The position numbers and the translations under genes were made by a program. Below are positions 36,133 through 46,644 of a stretch of 64,000 nt of DNA, one piece after another. The notes under the pieces are model-generated. The model worked only from the letters and a program-made list of their open reading frames with translations. It ran no database searches and was not told where the DNA came from. The stretch covers positions 92,513 to 156,512 of the forward strand of contig NZ_JAGTXM010000007.1 in the NCBI RefSeq assembly GCF_018252635.1. Direction: 5' to 3'. This DNA is from Citrobacter amalonaticus (lineage in GTDB: Bacteria > Pseudomonadota > Gammaproteobacteria > Enterobacterales > Enterobacteriaceae). The stretch's first letter is position 1. Each line of letters opens with the position of its first letter.

Positions 36133-36970
36133 CCTGCTTTTCCGTAAGCTGGCTGTGATACTGACGACGATATTCTGATGGCGAACGTTCGGTGTTTTTA
36201 CGAAACAGGCGGCAAAAGTAGTTACTGTCCACAAATCCGCAGGTGTGCGCGACCTCTTTCACTTTTAAGTCGTAACCTTTCAACAGCGTTTTCGCGTGTT
36301 CCAGTCGCGTATGGTTCAGGTATTCGTTAAAGCCAACCGCTCCCGTTTTTTGAAACAGATGTGAGAGATAGTTCGGTGAGATATAGAACGCCTGCGCCAC
36401 CGATTCCCGGGTGAGCGGTGAGGCGTAGCGCTCGTCAATGTAGTCGCGGATAGCCTCAAACAGCGCCTGGCTGCGTGAGGCGGTTTGAATCTGGCTGCCG
36501 AGCAGATCGCGACAGTGGCTGAGCAGGCTGGCGACAATCAATCGCGCCGTCTGCTGCTCTTGTGGTTGCATTTGCATTTCATTGAGCGTCTGCAGCAGAA
36601 AGGAGCCAATACGCGGACCGCGGCGGGCCACGTGCTGTTTGACCAGATTCTGGTACGTCTTCCCATCCCATTGCACCACGCTGAATCCCAGCTGTTGTTT
36701 ACCGAACAGAATACTGAGCGTGATGACCGGCACCTGCCACTGCGGAAGATTCCAGCCGCCAGCGGGCACATAAAGGACATCGCACGGGGCGAGCGTGTCG
36801 GTGAGGCTGGCATCGGTCAGTTCACCTTCCAGCACGATTTCCAGACGGGGAAAATCAACCTGATACGCCAGCTCCGGGATAGGGGTGAGCGTACTGGCAA
36901 AGAAAATCTGGCGCAGCGGCGTGGGGCCATGAATCAGGCGAGAAAGGAGATGGCTGATGTCTTGATACAT
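36119..36970 (-). CDS. yijO: AraC-family transcriptional regulator YijO
   Basis: The 283-aa protein has an N-terminal cupin-like sensing region and a C-terminal AraC/XylS double HTH (about residues 180-275: YISPNYLSHLFQKTG, then KVKEVAHTCGFVDSNYFCRLFRKN). The start is ATG 36968-36970 (MYQDISHLLSRLIHGPTPLRQ). Twenty earlier open codons are not conserved. It is convergent with frwD and may regulate the frw/pfl genes, but this is only positional inference. Confidence 0.94.
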   Translation of the reverse strand: MYQDISHLLSRLIHGPTPLRQIFFASTLTPIPELAYQVDFPRLEIVLEGELTDASLTDTLAPCDVLYVPAGGWNLPQWQVPVITLSILFGKQQLGFSVVQWDGKTYQNLVKQHVARRGPRIGSFLLQTLNEMQMQPQEQQTARLIVASLLSHCRDLLGSQIQTASRSQALFEAIRDYIDERYASPLTRESVAQAFYISPNYLSHLFQKTGAVGFNEYLNHTRLEHAKTLLKGYDLKVKEVAHTCGFVDSNYFCRLFRKNTERSPSEYRRQYHSQLTEKQVTPE

Positions 36971-37057
36971 GATGATCCCTTGCGTTGCGCAGACAGGGAA
37001 ACAGTAACCGCCAGGGTGAAAAAAGGCCACCCTAAAAAGCGTGGCCTGTTGAAGGAT

Positions 37058-38791
37058 TTACTGATTTCCGACCTGATCGCCATACGGCAGCGTGTCGTAA
37101 TCAATCAGCGCATTTTTCTTGTACGGGTTGCCAATCCAGCGCGTCGTTTCTTTGAACTGCGGGCTGGTGATGGAACGCGTCGGATCGAAACCGTCGTAGG
37201 TCAGACCGGCTAAGTCGGACCAGGTGTGGATCAGTTCCGAACTGCTGTACTTACGATTCACATCCTGTGAGAAATCACGCGGATGCGCGGCCTGCCATTT
37301 CTCGGATGTCCACAGCAGGAACGGCACGGTATACATGTGACGTGTTGGGTTGTCCTCATTGCGACCCTGCGTTTTATGCGGCGGGGTGTCATACACCTCT
37401 TCACCGTGGTCGGAGAAATAGAGCAGGAAACCGTTCGGATCGGTCGCTTTATAATCCTTAATCAGGCTCGAGACGACCTTATCGTTATACAGGTTAGCGT
37501 TGTCATAATCGTTATACGATTCCAGCTCCTCCGCATTCAGGCCTGGCGGGACATGGTCGGTACTGCCGTCGAACTTGCCCTGGTCTTCCGGATAGCGGAA
37601 TTTGTACTTAATGTGTGTACCCAGCAAATGTACGATGATGAACTTTTTCGGTGCCGGGTCAGCCATGATTTCTTTAAATGGCGTCAGTACGTTAGTGTCA
37701 TATTCGCGGGCGCTTTGTGTACGCTGCTGGTTCATATAGAACTGCTCGTCGGTCTGCTTAGAGAAGACCGTCAGCATGGTGTTACGCGCAGTCATTGTCT
37801 GCTGATTGGTGATCCAGAAGGTTTTATAGCCTGCCTGTTTCATCATGTTCATCAGCGACGGTTTCGTCAGATACAGGTCCGGGTTCTTCTCGTTCGCGAA
37901 GGTCAGCGCCTGTTGCAAGATTTCGATCGTGTAAGGGCGTGAGGTCACAACGTTATTAAACACGGTCAGATTCGGGTCTGACTGATGCAAGGCGTCCAGT
38001 TCTGGCGTGGTTTCACGCGGATAACCGTACAGACTCATGCGACCACGTTGAGTCGATTCGCCAATCACCAGCACCAGCGTGCGCGGCGCGTCGCCCGAAG
38101 TGTCTTTAAAATTACTCAGCGGAGGCAGTGCATGGTTCTGGCTCAACAGGTTGTTGAGTGAGGTTAACTGGCGCTGATACTGGTAATACCCAATGACAAA
38201 CTGCCACGGCGCCGCTGGCTCCATGCGCGAGGAGAGGCCGCTTAGCGTCTTCTCATACGGTGAGTCGCCAAACGCAGAACGCACCACAAACGGGTTCAGG
38301 ATCAGTCCATATAGCAACGCAAAAGAGACGAGCCAACGCCAGCGTCCGGGAATATAGACGGGGCGCAGTCGCGTCCAGAGAAATACGGCGACGACGGTAT
38401 AAGCCAGCGCTATAGCGATGATTTTCAGACTGAAGTACTGGCTCAGATATTCGCTGGCTTCGTTGGCATTGGTCTCAAACATCACGAACAGGACGCTTTG
38501 CGAAAACTCTTGCCCGTAGATGACAAAATAGCAGAGCGTGGCCAGCGAAGTCGCCCACAATACGACCCCCACTACCGCAGCAATAATGCGGGTCCGACTC
38601 GGAAACAGGAAAATCGGGATCAGCCAAAGGGAACTGTAAAGCAACGAGTCACGCAGCCCGTTGGTGCCGCTAAATCCGGAAACTAAAATAATAACCTGTA
38701 GTAAAGATGAGAAAAACCAGAAATAGAGCAGCGCCCAGCCAAGGGCTTTCCAGCTAAATGATGGCGTAGACTGGAGGGTTGAGGATTGCAT
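37058..38791 (-). CDS. eptC: Kdo/heptose-type phosphoethanolamine transferase EptC (CptA/YijP)
   Basis: EptC is an inner-membrane enzyme that adds phosphoethanolamine to the lipopolysaccharide core heptose. The 577-aa protein has five N-terminal membrane helices (about residues 15-170). A periplasmic alkaline-phosphatase-fold domain follows, with the nucleophile Thr in GESTQRGRMSLYGYPR and zinc-site motifs HLLGTHIKYK and FSDHGEEVYD. Length equals E. coli YijP. It sits alone between yijO and ppc. Confidence 0.95.
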   Translation of the reverse strand: MQSSTLQSTPSFSWKALGWALLYFWFFSSLLQVIILVSGFSGTNGLRDSLLYSSLWLIPIFLFPSRTRIIAAVVGVVLWATSLATLCYFVIYGQEFSQSVLFVMFETNANEASEYLSQYFSLKIIAIALAYTVVAVFLWTRLRPVYIPGRWRWLVSFALLYGLILNPFVVRSAFGDSPYEKTLSGLSSRMEPAAPWQFVIGYYQYQRQLTSLNNLLSQNHALPPLSNFKDTSGDAPRTLVLVIGESTQRGRMSLYGYPRETTPELDALHQSDPNLTVFNNVVTSRPYTIEILQQALTFANEKNPDLYLTKPSLMNMMKQAGYKTFWITNQQTMTARNTMLTVFSKQTDEQFYMNQQRTQSAREYDTNVLTPFKEIMADPAPKKFIIVHLLGTHIKYKFRYPEDQGKFDGSTDHVPPGLNAEELESYNDYDNANLYNDKVVSSLIKDYKATDPNGFLLYFSDHGEEVYDTPPHKTQGRNEDNPTRHMYTVPFLLWTSEKWQAAHPRDFSQDVNRKYSSSELIHTWSDLAGLTYDGFDPTRSITSPQFKETTRWIGNPYKKNALIDYDTLPYGDQVGNQ

Positions 38792-38953
38792 AGTGTTAGC
38801 CTGTCTTTAAACGTGGAGCCAAACGTAGCGACAAAACCTTAAGAGAATCTGAAGCACCGGCGCAAAGGCATAGGTTGCTCTGAAAAATCTCACGGCGGAA
38901 AAAACAGACAGAAATATAGTGAATGTGGGGGGGGTATGACAGAAATATTTCAG

Positions 38954-38983
38954 CCCCCTCGCGTGCAATAGCACGAGAGGGGG
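38954..38983 (-). terminator. Hairpin behind ppc
   Basis: CCCCCTCGCGTGC (38954-38966) and GCACGAGAGGGGG (38971-38983) pair with one mismatch around AATA. The hairpin lies 12 nt beyond the ppc stop codon. The following minus-strand bases (CTGAAATATTT) are only moderately T-rich, so this is a probable rather than classic terminator. Confidence 0.7.
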
Positions 38984-38995
38984 GGAGGGGGGAAA

Positions 38996-41647
38996 TTAGC
39001 CGGTATTACGCATACCTGCCGCCACGCCGGCGATGGTGACCATCAGCGCCTGTTCAACGCGAGGATCGGGGTCTTTGCCCTGTTGTTCTGTCAGTCGTGA
39101 ACGGTGTAACAGCTCAGCCTGCAGGACGTTCAGCGGGTCGGTGTAGATATTACGTAACTGGATAGACTCCGCAATCCACGGGAGATCGGCCATCAGATGC
39201 GAATCGTTGGCAATCGCCAGCACCACTTTGATGTCCTCTTCCAGCAGTTCGCGCAGCTCTTTGCCCAGCGGCCACAGCTCTTTCGCCACCAGACGCTGAT
39301 CGTAGTATTCCGCCAGCCACAAATCCGCTTTCGAGAACACCATTTCCAGCATGCCGAGACGCGTGGAGAAGAACGGCCAGTCGCGGCACATGGCTTCCAG
39401 TTCGCTCTGCTTACCATCTTCAACCACTTTTTGCAGCGCGGTACCGGCACCCAGCCAGGCTGGCAGCATCAGGCGATTCTGCGTCCAGGCGAAGATCCAC
39501 GGAATGGCGCGCAGGGATTCCACCCCACCGGTCGGACGACGTTTCGCCGGACGCGAGCCGAGCGGCAGTTTGCCCAGTTCCTGTTCCGGCGTTGCGGAGC
39601 GGAAGTATGGGACAAAGTCTTTGTTTTCACGCACGTAGCCACGGTACAGGTCACAGGAGATGACCGAAAGTTCGTCCATGATATGACGCCAGTCGTCTTT
39701 CGGCTCTGGCGGCGGCAGCAGGTTCGCTTCCAGAATGGCGCTGGTATATAGCGACAGGCTGCTGACGGTGACTTCCGGCAGACCGTATTTGAAGCGGATC
39801 ATCTCGCCCTGTTCGGTCACGCGCAGACCGCCTTTCAGGCTACCCGGTGGTTGTGAAAGCAGGGCGGCATGGGCCGGCGCGCCCCCGCGACCGATGGAGC
39901 CGCCGCGGCCATGGAACAGCGTCAGTTCGATACCGGCTTTCTCACAGGTTTTGATCAGCGCATCCTGCGCCTGGTACTGCGCCCAGGAGGCGGCCATTAC
40001 CCCGGCGTCTTTCGCCGAGTCGGAATAGCCAATCATCACCATCTGTTTGCCCTGAATCAGACCGCGGTACCAGTCGATGTTCAGCAGTTGGGTCATGACA
40101 TCGTCGGCGTTGTTCAGATCGTCGAGGGTTTCAAACAGGGGAGCCACCGGCATGGCGAAGCCAATTCCTGCCTCTTTCAACAGCAGATGCACGGCCAGCA
40201 CGTCGGACGGCGTTTTTGCCATCGAAATGACGTAAGCGGCAATTGAACCTTTCGGCGCTTCAGCAATGACTTTACAGGTGTCGAGCACTTCACGAGTGTC
40301 ATCACTCGGCTCCCAGTTGCGCGGTAGCAGCGGGCGTTTGGAGTTCAGCTCGCGGATCAGGAAGGCCTGTTTGTCCGCTTCTGACCAGCTTTCGTAATCC
40401 CCGATGCCGAGGTAGCGGGTCAGTTCACCCAGCGCTTCGGTGTGGCGGGTACTTTCCTGGCGGATATCAATACGTACTAACGGAACGCCAAAACATTTCA
40501 CGCGACGGAGGGTGTCGAGCAGTTCACCGTTGGCGATAATACCCATGCCGCAGGCTTGCAGCGACCGGTAGCAGGCGTACAGTGGTTCCCACAGCTGTTC
40601 GTTTTGCGTCAGCAGACCTGCCGGTTTCGGCAGCTTCTCGCCTTTCAGACGCGCTTCCAGCCAGGCCTGGGTTGCCATCAGGCGCGCGCGCAGGTTTTTC
40701 ATTAGATAGCGGTAAGGCTCCGATGCGCCTTCTTCGCCGACCATCGCTAACAGCTCCGGCGTGGCATCGACCATCGACAGCTCGGAAACCAGAACATGAA
40801 TATCTTTCAGGAACAGGTCGGTTGCTTTCCAGCGACTCAGCAGCAGAACGTGGCGAGTGATATCCGCGGTCACATTCGGGTTGCCGTCACGGTCACCGCC
40901 CATCCACGAGGTGAAACGTACTGGAACGAAATCAACGGGTAGCTGGTAGCCCAGATTCTCTTCCAACTGTTCATTGAGTTCGCGTAAATAGTTCGGGACG
41001 CCCTGCCACAGGCTGTTCTCGACCACTGCAAAGCCCCATTTTGCTTCATCAACCGGGCTCGGGCGCAGCTTACGAATTTCATCGGTGTGCCAGGACTGGG
41101 CAATCAACTGGCGCAGACGACGCATCAGCTGGTGGCGTTCGTATTCAACGATATCGTTGTTATCGAGTTGCTTCAGACAGGCGTTGATTTCGCCCATTTT
41201 GTGGATCAGCGTGCGACGGGTAATTTCCGTCGGATGTGCGGTCAGCACCAGCTCCAGAGACAGCGACTCCACCGCTTTTTTGATGATGGCGTCGTTCAGG
41301 TCCGGCTGGCTTTTCAGCTTACGCAGGGTGCGGGCAATCACTTCCGGGTTGCTGGCGCCTTCGCCTTTTGGCGAACTGCTGTGATATTGCTCGGCGGTGT
41401 TGGCCAGGTTCAGGAACTGGCTAAATGCGCGTGCAACCGGCAGCAACTCGTCATTTGACAGATTTTGTAACGTGGTGAGTAACTCCTGGCGATGAGCTTC
41501 ATTGCCAGCGCGTGAGGATTTAGACAGCTTACGGATTGTTTCTACGCGATCAAGAATGTTCTCTCCCAGCGCATCCTTGATGGTTTCTCCCAGCACTTTG
41601 CCGAGCATACTGACATTACTACGCAACGCGGAATATTGTTCGTTCAT
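38996..41647 (-). CDS. ppc: Phosphoenolpyruvate carboxylase Ppc
   Basis: Ppc carboxylates PEP with bicarbonate to oxaloacetate, refilling the TCA cycle. The 883-aa length equals E. coli. Catalytic motifs are [14 protein letters not shown] with the essential His near residue 138, [10 protein letters not shown] with Lys near 546, and [16 protein letters not shown] with Arg near 587. The C-terminus ends VAAGMRNTG, as required for the allosteric/active-site tail. Aspartate inhibition and acetyl-CoA activation are known for the family. An ERIC element lies in its upstream region. Confidence 0.98.
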   Translation of the reverse strand: MNEQYSALRSNVSMLGKVLGETIKDALGENILDRVETIRKLSKSSRAGNEAHRQELLTTLQNLSNDELLPVARAFSQFLNLANTAEQYHSSSPKGEGASNPEVIARTLRKLKSQPDLNDAIIKKAVESLSLELVLTAHPTEITRRTLIHKMGEINACLKQLDNNDIVEYERHQLMRRLRQLIAQSWHTDEIRKLRPSPVDEAKWGFAVVENSLWQGVPNYLRELNEQLEENLGYQLPVDFVPVRFTSWMGGDRDGNPNVTADITRHVLLLSRWKATDLFLKDIHVLVSELSMVDATPELLAMVGEEGASEPYRYLMKNLRARLMATQAWLEARLKGEKLPKPAGLLTQNEQLWEPLYACYRSLQACGMGIIANGELLDTLRRVKCFGVPLVRIDIRQESTRHTEALGELTRYLGIGDYESWSEADKQAFLIRELNSKRPLLPRNWEPSDDTREVLDTCKVIAEAPKGSIAAYVISMAKTPSDVLAVHLLLKEAGIGFAMPVAPLFETLDDLNNADDVMTQLLNIDWYRGLIQGKQMVMIGYSDSAKDAGVMAASWAQYQAQDALIKTCEKAGIELTLFHGRGGSIGRGGAPAHAALLSQPPGSLKGGLRVTEQGEMIRFKYGLPEVTVSSLSLYTSAILEANLLPPPEPKDDWRHIMDELSVISCDLYRGYVRENKDFVPYFRSATPEQELGKLPLGSRPAKRRPTGGVESLRAIPWIFAWTQNRLMLPAWLGAGTALQKVVEDGKQSELEAMCRDWPFFSTRLGMLEMVFSKADLWLAEYYDQRLVAKELWPLGKELRELLEEDIKVVLAIANDSHLMADLPWIAESIQLRNIYTDPLNVLQAELLHRSRLTEQQGKDPDPRVEQALMVTIAGVAAGMRNTG

Positions 41648-41684
41648 ATTAACCCAGACACCCCATCTTTAATCTATGAGTCCT
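41648..41684 (-). promoter_or_regulatory. ppc immediate 5' leader
   Basis: These bases contain the ppc ribosome binding region, which has only a weak Shine-Dalgarno (GGGTGTCTGGGTTAAT before the ATG on the minus strand). They join the start codon to the ERIC element. Confidence 0.4.
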
Positions 41685-41800
41685 GTATCTTTCGCGCCAC
41701 AGCGGCGTTGGCTGCGCTCGCCCACCCAGGTCACTTACTTATGTAAGCTCCCTGGGATAGCCTCGTTTGCCGCCTTGCTGTGACACGAAATCTTTCGGAC
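41685..41800. repeat. ERIC (IRU) element upstream of ppc
   Basis: The core CCCAGGTCACTTACTTATGT followed by AAGCTCCCTGGG matches the enterobacterial repetitive intergenic consensus. The flanks, GCGCCACAGCGGCGTTGGC on the left and GCCGCCTTGCTGTGACACG on the right, form the outer arms of the long imperfect palindrome. The element lies about 40 bp upstream of ppc, so it is either in the ppc leader or carries part of its promoter region. Confidence 0.85.
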
Positions 41801-42018
41801 TTTGTTTATTAGTCGTCTTTTATAAAGCCACGTAAAACCCGTGGCGTCAATTGCGGCGAAATCGGTTCAGCAAACGAATAAATGCGGGTAATTTACGAAA
41901 TTTAATTCACATCCAGCCAGATAAGAAATGCTTATCGGAATGTGATAATGCATTGCCGGATGGCGCTACGCGTATCCGGCCTACAATCGGAGGTAGGCCG
42001 GGAAAGCCGGTTGTTCGA
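41801..42018. repeat. ppc-argE gap with a REP/BIME element
   Basis: No gene is present. A REP pair lies at 41953-42010 (TTGCCGGATGGCGCTACGCG and TAGGCCGGGAAAGCCGG). The AT-rich part at 41801-41950 probably contains the distal ppc promoter. Confidence 0.75.
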
Positions 42019-43170
42019 TCAGTGCCAGCAAAAGTGATGAACGACCTGGGTGATTAATTCCCGAGTGGGTTTGATAAAGCGCGTCTCAAGGTATTCATCC
42101 GGCTGGTGCGCCTGATTGATAGAGCCCGGGCCCAACACCAGCGTCGGACACAGTGTCTGAATAAACGGCGCTTCGGTGCAGTAGTTCACCACATCCGTTT
42201 TCTCGCCCAGTAATTTCTCTACCACCTCAACAAGCTGATGGTCCGGCGGACACTCGTAACCAGGGATCGGCGGATGGAGCTCGGAAACCGTCAGACGACC
42301 CGGCCAGCGCTCGCTCACCGGTGCCAGAGCTTCCGTCAGCAGGCCATCCAGATCGCCCAGCGTCATCCCCGGCAGCGGACGGATATCCATATGCAGTTCA
42401 CAGCAGGCGCATATGCGGTTTGACGCATCGCCACCGTGCAAACTACCCAGATTAAGAGTGGGATACGGCACGGTGAAAGCATCGTAGTGATAACGTTCCT
42501 TCAGGGCGTCGCGCAGTTGCATAATGCGACCAATCGCGTCGTGCATGAGTTCGATGGCGTTCACGCCGCGTGCCGGATCGCTGGAGTGACCGGACTGGCC
42601 CATCACCCGTACCGCCGTCGAAATATGACCTTTGTGAGCGCGAATCGGCTGTAGTGACGTGGGCTCACCGATGATTGCGCAATCCGGACGAATCGACGCG
42701 TTCTCCGAGAAGTAACGTGCCCCCGCCATGCTGGTCTCTTCATCTGCTGTCGCCAGGATGTAGAGCGGTTTTTTCAGTTGTGTCACATCGACGTCGCGAA
42801 GCGCGTCGAGAATAAAAGCGAAGAATCCCTTCATATCCGCGGTACCCAGACCGTAGAGCTTATTATCATGCTCGGTGAGGGTGAAGGGATCGCGCGTCCA
42901 GCGCCCATCGTCAAACGGCACGGTATCGGTATGGCCCGTGAGCAGTAAGCCGCCCGCTCCTTGTCCGGTACTGGCCAGCAGATTGAATTTATTGCGGGTT
43001 CCCGGGACCGGTTGAATCTCAACGTTGAAACCGAGATCGCTGAACCAACCCGCCAGCAGATTGATTAAAGACTCATTGCTCTGATCCAGTGCTTCTTCGG
43101 TCGCGCTGATGGACGGCGTGGCAATCAGCGCGCGGTAGATCTCGATAAATGGCGGTAAGTTCATTTTCAT
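42019..43170 (-). CDS. argE: N-acetylornithine deacetylase ArgE
   Basis: ArgE is a zinc enzyme of the M20 family that releases acetate from N-acetylornithine to give ornithine in arginine synthesis. The 383-aa length equals E. coli. Metal and catalytic motifs are [12 protein letters not shown] (His80), [13 protein letters not shown] (Asp), [12 protein letters not shown] (Glu-Glu) and [14 protein letters not shown] near the C-terminus. The start is placed at ATG 43168-43170 ([12 protein letters not shown]), which aligns with E. coli, although the frame opens three codons earlier. It is divergent from argCBH across shared ARG boxes. Confidence 0.97.
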   Translation of the reverse strand: MKMNLPPFIEIYRALIATPSISATEEALDQSNESLINLLAGWFSDLGFNVEIQPVPGTRNKFNLLASTGQGAGGLLLTGHTDTVPFDDGRWTRDPFTLTEHDNKLYGLGTADMKGFFAFILDALRDVDVTQLKKPLYILATADEETSMAGARYFSENASIRPDCAIIGEPTSLQPIRAHKGHISTAVRVMGQSGHSSDPARGVNAIELMHDAIGRIMQLRDALKERYHYDAFTVPYPTLNLGSLHGGDASNRICACCELHMDIRPLPGMTLGDLDGLLTEALAPVSERWPGRLTVSELHPPIPGYECPPDHQLVEVVEKLLGEKTDVVNYCTEAPFIQTLCPTLVLGPGSINQAHQPDEYLETRFIKPTRELITQVVHHFCWH

Positions 43171-43195
43171 TGTTGACACACCTTAGGTCGTGATA

Positions 43196-43235
43196 GTATC
43201 AATATTCATGCAATAAATGTGCATAAAAATACATT
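43196..43235. promoter_or_regulatory. ARG boxes between argE and argC
   Basis: Two 18-bp imperfect palindromes of the ArgR type lie side by side: GTATCAATATTCATGCAA (43196-43213) and ATGTGCATAAAAATACAT (43217-43234). They sit in the 88-bp divergent region, so arginine-loaded ArgR can repress argE and argCBH together, as in E. coli. Confidence 0.8.
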
Positions 43236-43258
43236 AACGTTGAGCATAAAGGAACCTG

Positions 43259-44263
43259 ATGTTGAATACGCTGATTGTAGGCGCTAGCGGTTATGCGGGC
43301 GCAGAGCTTGTAAGCTACGTGAATCGCCACCCTCATATGACCATAACCGCTTTGACCGTCTCAGCGCAAAGCAATGATGCGGGAAAGTTAATTTCTGATT
43401 TGCATCCACAGCTTAAAGGCATTGTCGATCTGCCATTGCAGCCGATGTCCGATATCAACGAGTTTACCGACGGCGTCGATGTGGTGTTTTTAGCCACCGC
43501 CCACGAGGTCAGCCATGACCTGGCGCCGCAATTTCTGGCTGCCGGTTGCGTGGTCTTCGACCTTTCCGGTGCCTTCCGCGTGAACGATGCCGGGTTCTAC
43601 GAAAAATACTATGGCTTTACCCATCAGCATCCCGACCTGCTCGAACAAGCGGTTTACGGCCTGGCGGAGTGGAGTGCCGACAAACTGAAAGAAGCAAATC
43701 TGATTGCGGTGCCAGGGTGCTATCCCACGGCGGCGCAGCTCTCTTTGAAACCACTGATTGATGCCGGGCTGCTGGATTTGGCGCAATGGCCGGTGATTAA
43801 CGCGACCAGCGGGGTGAGCGGAGCGGGGCGTAAAGCGGCGCTGTCCAACAGCTTCTGCGAAGTGAGCCTGCAACCGTATGGTGTGTTTACCCATCGTCAT
43901 CAGCCAGAGATCGCCACCCATTTGGGGACGGAGGTGATTTTCACCCCGCATCTGGGCAATTTCCCGCGTGGGATCCTGGAAACAATCACCTGTCGACTAC
44001 AGCCGGGCGTAACCTCGGCGCAGATCGCGCAGGTATTGCAGCAGGCGTATGCGGATAAACCGCTGGTGCGCCTGTATGACAAAGGCGTTCCGGCGCTGAA
44101 GAATGTTGTTGGGTTGCCGTTCTGCGATATCGGTTTCGCCGTACAGGGTGAACATTTGATTGTGGTGGCAACCGAAGATAACTTGTTGAAAGGCGCCGCC
44201 GCACAGGCAGTGCAGTGCGCCAATATCCGTTTCGGCTTTGCTGAAACGCAGTCTCTTATTTAA
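43259..44263 (+). CDS. argC: N-acetyl-gamma-glutamyl-phosphate reductase ArgC
   Basis: ArgC reduces N-acetylglutamyl-phosphate with NADPH to the semialdehyde, the third arginine step. The 334-aa protein has the Rossmann motif [12 protein letters not shown], the catalytic Cys154 in [14 protein letters not shown] and HRHQPEI in the substrate domain. The ATG follows AAAGGAACCTG. It is first gene of argCBH, and argB begins 7 nt after its stop. Confidence 0.98.
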   Translation: MLNTLIVGASGYAGAELVSYVNRHPHMTITALTVSAQSNDAGKLISDLHPQLKGIVDLPLQPMSDINEFTDGVDVVFLATAHEVSHDLAPQFLAAGCVVFDLSGAFRVNDAGFYEKYYGFTHQHPDLLEQAVYGLAEWSADKLKEANLIAVPGCYPTAAQLSLKPLIDAGLLDLAQWPVINATSGVSGAGRKAALSNSFCEVSLQPYGVFTHRHQPEIATHLGTEVIFTPHLGNFPRGILETITCRLQPGVTSAQIAQVLQQAYADKPLVRLYDKGVPALKNVVGLPFCDIGFAVQGEHLIVVATEDNLLKGAAAQAVQCANIRFGFAETQSLI

Positions 44264-44270
44264 GGGTGCA

Positions 44271-45047
44271 ATGATGAATCCATTAATTATCAAGCTGGGT
44301 GGCGTATTACTGGATAGCGAAGAGGCGCTGGAGCGTCTTTTTACCGCGCTGGTGAATTATCGCGAGTCGCATCAGCGTCCGCTGGTCATTGTGCACGGCG
44401 GCGGTTGTGTCGTTGATGAGCTGATGAAAGGGCTCAATCTGCCCGTGAAAAAGAAAAATGGCCTGCGCGTCACGCCTGCTGACCAGATCGACATCATCAC
44501 CGGGGCGCTTGCGGGGACGGCGAATAAAACGTTGCTGGCCTGGGCGAAGAAACACCAGATTGCCTCTGTCGGCCTGTATCTTGGCGATGGCGATAGCGTA
44601 AAAGTGACTCAGCTCGACGAAGAGCTTGGACACGTTGGACTGGCGCAGCCGGGTTCGCCAACGCTGATTAACACGCTGCTGGATAATGGTTTTCTGCCGG
44701 TCGTCAGCTCGATTGGTGTGACGGAAGAAGGGCAGTTGATGAACGTGAACGCGGACCAGGCGGCGACGGCGCTGGCGGCAACGCTGGGGGCGGATTTGAT
44801 TTTGCTTTCTGACGTGAGTGGTATTCTCGACGGTAAAGGTCAGCGCATTGCTGAAATGACCGCCGCGAAAGCGGAACAATTGATTGACCAGGGCATTATC
44901 ACCGATGGCATGATTGTGAAGGTGAATGCCGCGCTGGATGCGGCGCGGACGCTGGGTCGCCCGGTGGATATCGCCTCCTGGCGTCATGCCGAGCAGCTCC
45001 CGGCGCTGTTCAACGGCACGCCGATTGGCACCCGTATTTTGGCTTAA
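44271..45047 (+). CDS. argB: Acetylglutamate kinase ArgB
   Basis: ArgB phosphorylates N-acetylglutamate with ATP. The 258-aa amino-acid-kinase-family protein has Lys8 and the glycine-rich [24 protein letters not shown], and the ATP/phosphate region [15 protein letters not shown] with [12 protein letters not shown]. The start used is the first of two adjacent ATGs ([11 protein letters not shown], 44271). A BIME separates it from argH. Confidence 0.97.
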   Translation: MMNPLIIKLGGVLLDSEEALERLFTALVNYRESHQRPLVIVHGGGCVVDELMKGLNLPVKKKNGLRVTPADQIDIITGALAGTANKTLLAWAKKHQIASVGLYLGDGDSVKVTQLDEELGHVGLAQPGSPTLINTLLDNGFLPVVSSIGVTEEGQLMNVNADQAATALAATLGADLILLSDVSGILDGKGQRIAEMTAAKAEQLIDQGIITDGMIVKVNAALDAARTLGRPVDIASWRHAEQLPALFNGTPIGTRILA

Positions 45048-45055
45048 TTATTTTG

Positions 45056-45133
45056 TGCCCGATGGCGGCTATGCCTTATCGGGCCTACGAAAACACAACC
45101 TGTAGGCCGGATTAGCGCAGCGCCATCCGGCAA
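45056..45133. repeat. BIME between argB and argH
   Basis: Two opposed REP units (GCCCGATGGCGGCTATGCCT and TAGGCCGGATTAGCGCAGCG) fill most of the argB-argH gap. They could lower argH expression relative to argCB or stabilise the argCB message. Confidence 0.85.
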
Positions 45134-45156
45134 TCAAGAAATTAAGGAAGCAAGTT

Positions 45157-46530
45157 ATGGCACTTTGGGGTGGGCGTTTTACTCAGGCAGCAGATCAGCG
45201 GTTCAAACAGTTCAACGATTCGTTGCGCTTTGATTACCGTCTGGCGGAGCAGGATATTATTGGCTCTGTGGCCTGGTCCAAAGCGTTAGTCACCGTTGGC
45301 GTATTAACCGCTGACGAACAGCGTCAACTCGAAGAGGCGCTCAATGTTCTTCTGGAAGAGGTGCGCGCGAATCCTCAGCAAATCCTTGAAAGCGACGCGG
45401 AAGATATTCACAGCTGGGTTGAAGGCAAACTGATCGACAAAGTCGGGCAGTTGGGTAAAAAACTGCATACCGGGCGTAGCCGTAATGACCAGGTTGCTAC
45501 CGATTTGAAACTGTGGTGCAAAGAGACGGTGACCGAACTGCTTACTGCTAATCGCCAACTGCAAAGCGCGCTGGTTGAGACAGCGGATAACAACCAGGAT
45601 GCGGTAATGCCGGGATATACCCACCTGCAACGCGCACAGCCGGTGACGTTTGCGCACTGGTGCCTGGCCTATGTCGAAATGCTGGCGCGCGATGAAAGCC
45701 GCTTGCAGGACGCGTTAACGCGTCTGGACGTTAGCCCATTAGGCTGTGGCGCCCTGGCCGGGACCGCGTATGAAATCGATCGTGAACAACTGGCGAGCTG
45801 GCTGGGCTTTGCCTCGGCCACACGTAACAGTCTGGATAGCGTTTCCGATCGCGATCACGTGCTGGAACTGCTGTCCGACGCCTCTATCGGCATGGTGCAT
45901 CTGTCGCGTTTTGCCGAAGATCTGATTTTCTTTAACACCGGTGAAGCGGGCTTTGTTGAGCTTTCCGATCGGGTCACCTCCGGCTCTTCCCTGATGCCGC
46001 AGAAGAAAAACCCGGATGCGCTGGAGTTGATTCGCGGTAAATGTGGTCGTGTGCAGGGCGCCTTGACCGGCATGATGATGACGCTGAAGGGGCTGCCGCT
46101 GGCGTATAACAAAGATATGCAGGAAGACAAAGAAGGCTTGTTCGACGCACTCGACACCTGGCTGGACTGTCTGCATATGGCTGCGCTGGTGCTGGACGGT
46201 ATTCAGGTGAAACGTCCGCGTTGTCAGGAAGCGGCGCAGCAGGGTTACGCAAACGCCACCGAACTGGCGGATTATCTGGTGGCGAAGGGCGTCCCGTTCC
46301 GTGAAGCCCACCATATTGTGGGTGAAACGGTCGTTGAGGCGATTCGTCAGGGGAAACCACTGGAAGACCTGCCGCTCGCCGACTTGCAGAAATTCAGTGG
46401 CGTTATCGGCGATGACGTGTATCCAATCCTCTCTCTGCAATCGTGTCTGGACAAACGTGCGGCGAAGGGCGGGGTGTCTCCTCAGCAGGTCGCACAAGCT
46501 ATCAGCTACGCGAAGGCGCGTCTCGCCTGA
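45157..46530 (+). CDS. argH: Argininosuccinate lyase ArgH
   Basis: ArgH splits argininosuccinate to arginine and fumarate, the last step of arginine synthesis. The 457-aa protein belongs to the fumarase/aspartase superfamily, with the signature [12 protein letters not shown] (around residue 280) carrying the catalytic serine loop. [16 protein letters not shown] and [12 protein letters not shown] contain the other active-site residues. The ATG follows AAGGAAGC. It is the last gene of argCBH. A terminator, then the accessory pentose block, follows. Confidence 0.98.
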   Translation: MALWGGRFTQAADQRFKQFNDSLRFDYRLAEQDIIGSVAWSKALVTVGVLTADEQRQLEEALNVLLEEVRANPQQILESDAEDIHSWVEGKLIDKVGQLGKKLHTGRSRNDQVATDLKLWCKETVTELLTANRQLQSALVETADNNQDAVMPGYTHLQRAQPVTFAHWCLAYVEMLARDESRLQDALTRLDVSPLGCGALAGTAYEIDREQLASWLGFASATRNSLDSVSDRDHVLELLSDASIGMVHLSRFAEDLIFFNTGEAGFVELSDRVTSGSSLMPQKKNPDALELIRGKCGRVQGALTGMMMTLKGLPLAYNKDMQEDKEGLFDALDTWLDCLHMAALVLDGIQVKRPRCQEAAQQGYANATELADYLVAKGVPFREAHHIVGETVVEAIRQGKPLEDLPLADLQKFSGVIGDDVYPILSLQSCLDKRAAKGGVSPQQVAQAISYAKARLA

Positions 46531-46553
46531 CGATTATTCGGTTTCATTCAGTT

Positions 46554-46591
46554 CTGTAGGCTGGTTAAGGCATCAGCCGTCATCCGGCAAC
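46554..46591. repeat. Degenerate REP behind argH
   Basis: CTGTAGGCTGGTTAAGGCAT and CGTCATCCGGCAAC are the two arms of a decayed REP unit, 24 bp after the argH stop codon. Confidence 0.6.
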
Positions 46592-46600
46592 AGGATTTAA

Positions 46601-46627
46601 GAGCCTGGTACTACGCCAGGCTTTTTT
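46601..46627 (+). terminator. Intrinsic terminator of argCBH (left edge of the accessory block)
   Basis: AGCCTGG (46602-46608) pairs with CCAGGCT (46616-46622) and is followed by a T tract. The distal arm and tail GCCAGGCTTTTTTGTGC recur exactly at the other end of the accessory block. Confidence 0.92.
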
Positions 46628-46644
46628 GTGCCTCCAGCCACGTC

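Noticed and set aside
45739-46497. Long open frame antisense to argH (and similar antisense frames over glpK, hslU, ppc, metL and katG)
   Set aside because: These mirror the codon bias of the real genes, have no ribosome binding sites, and encode proteins rich in His, Gln and Arg without family features.
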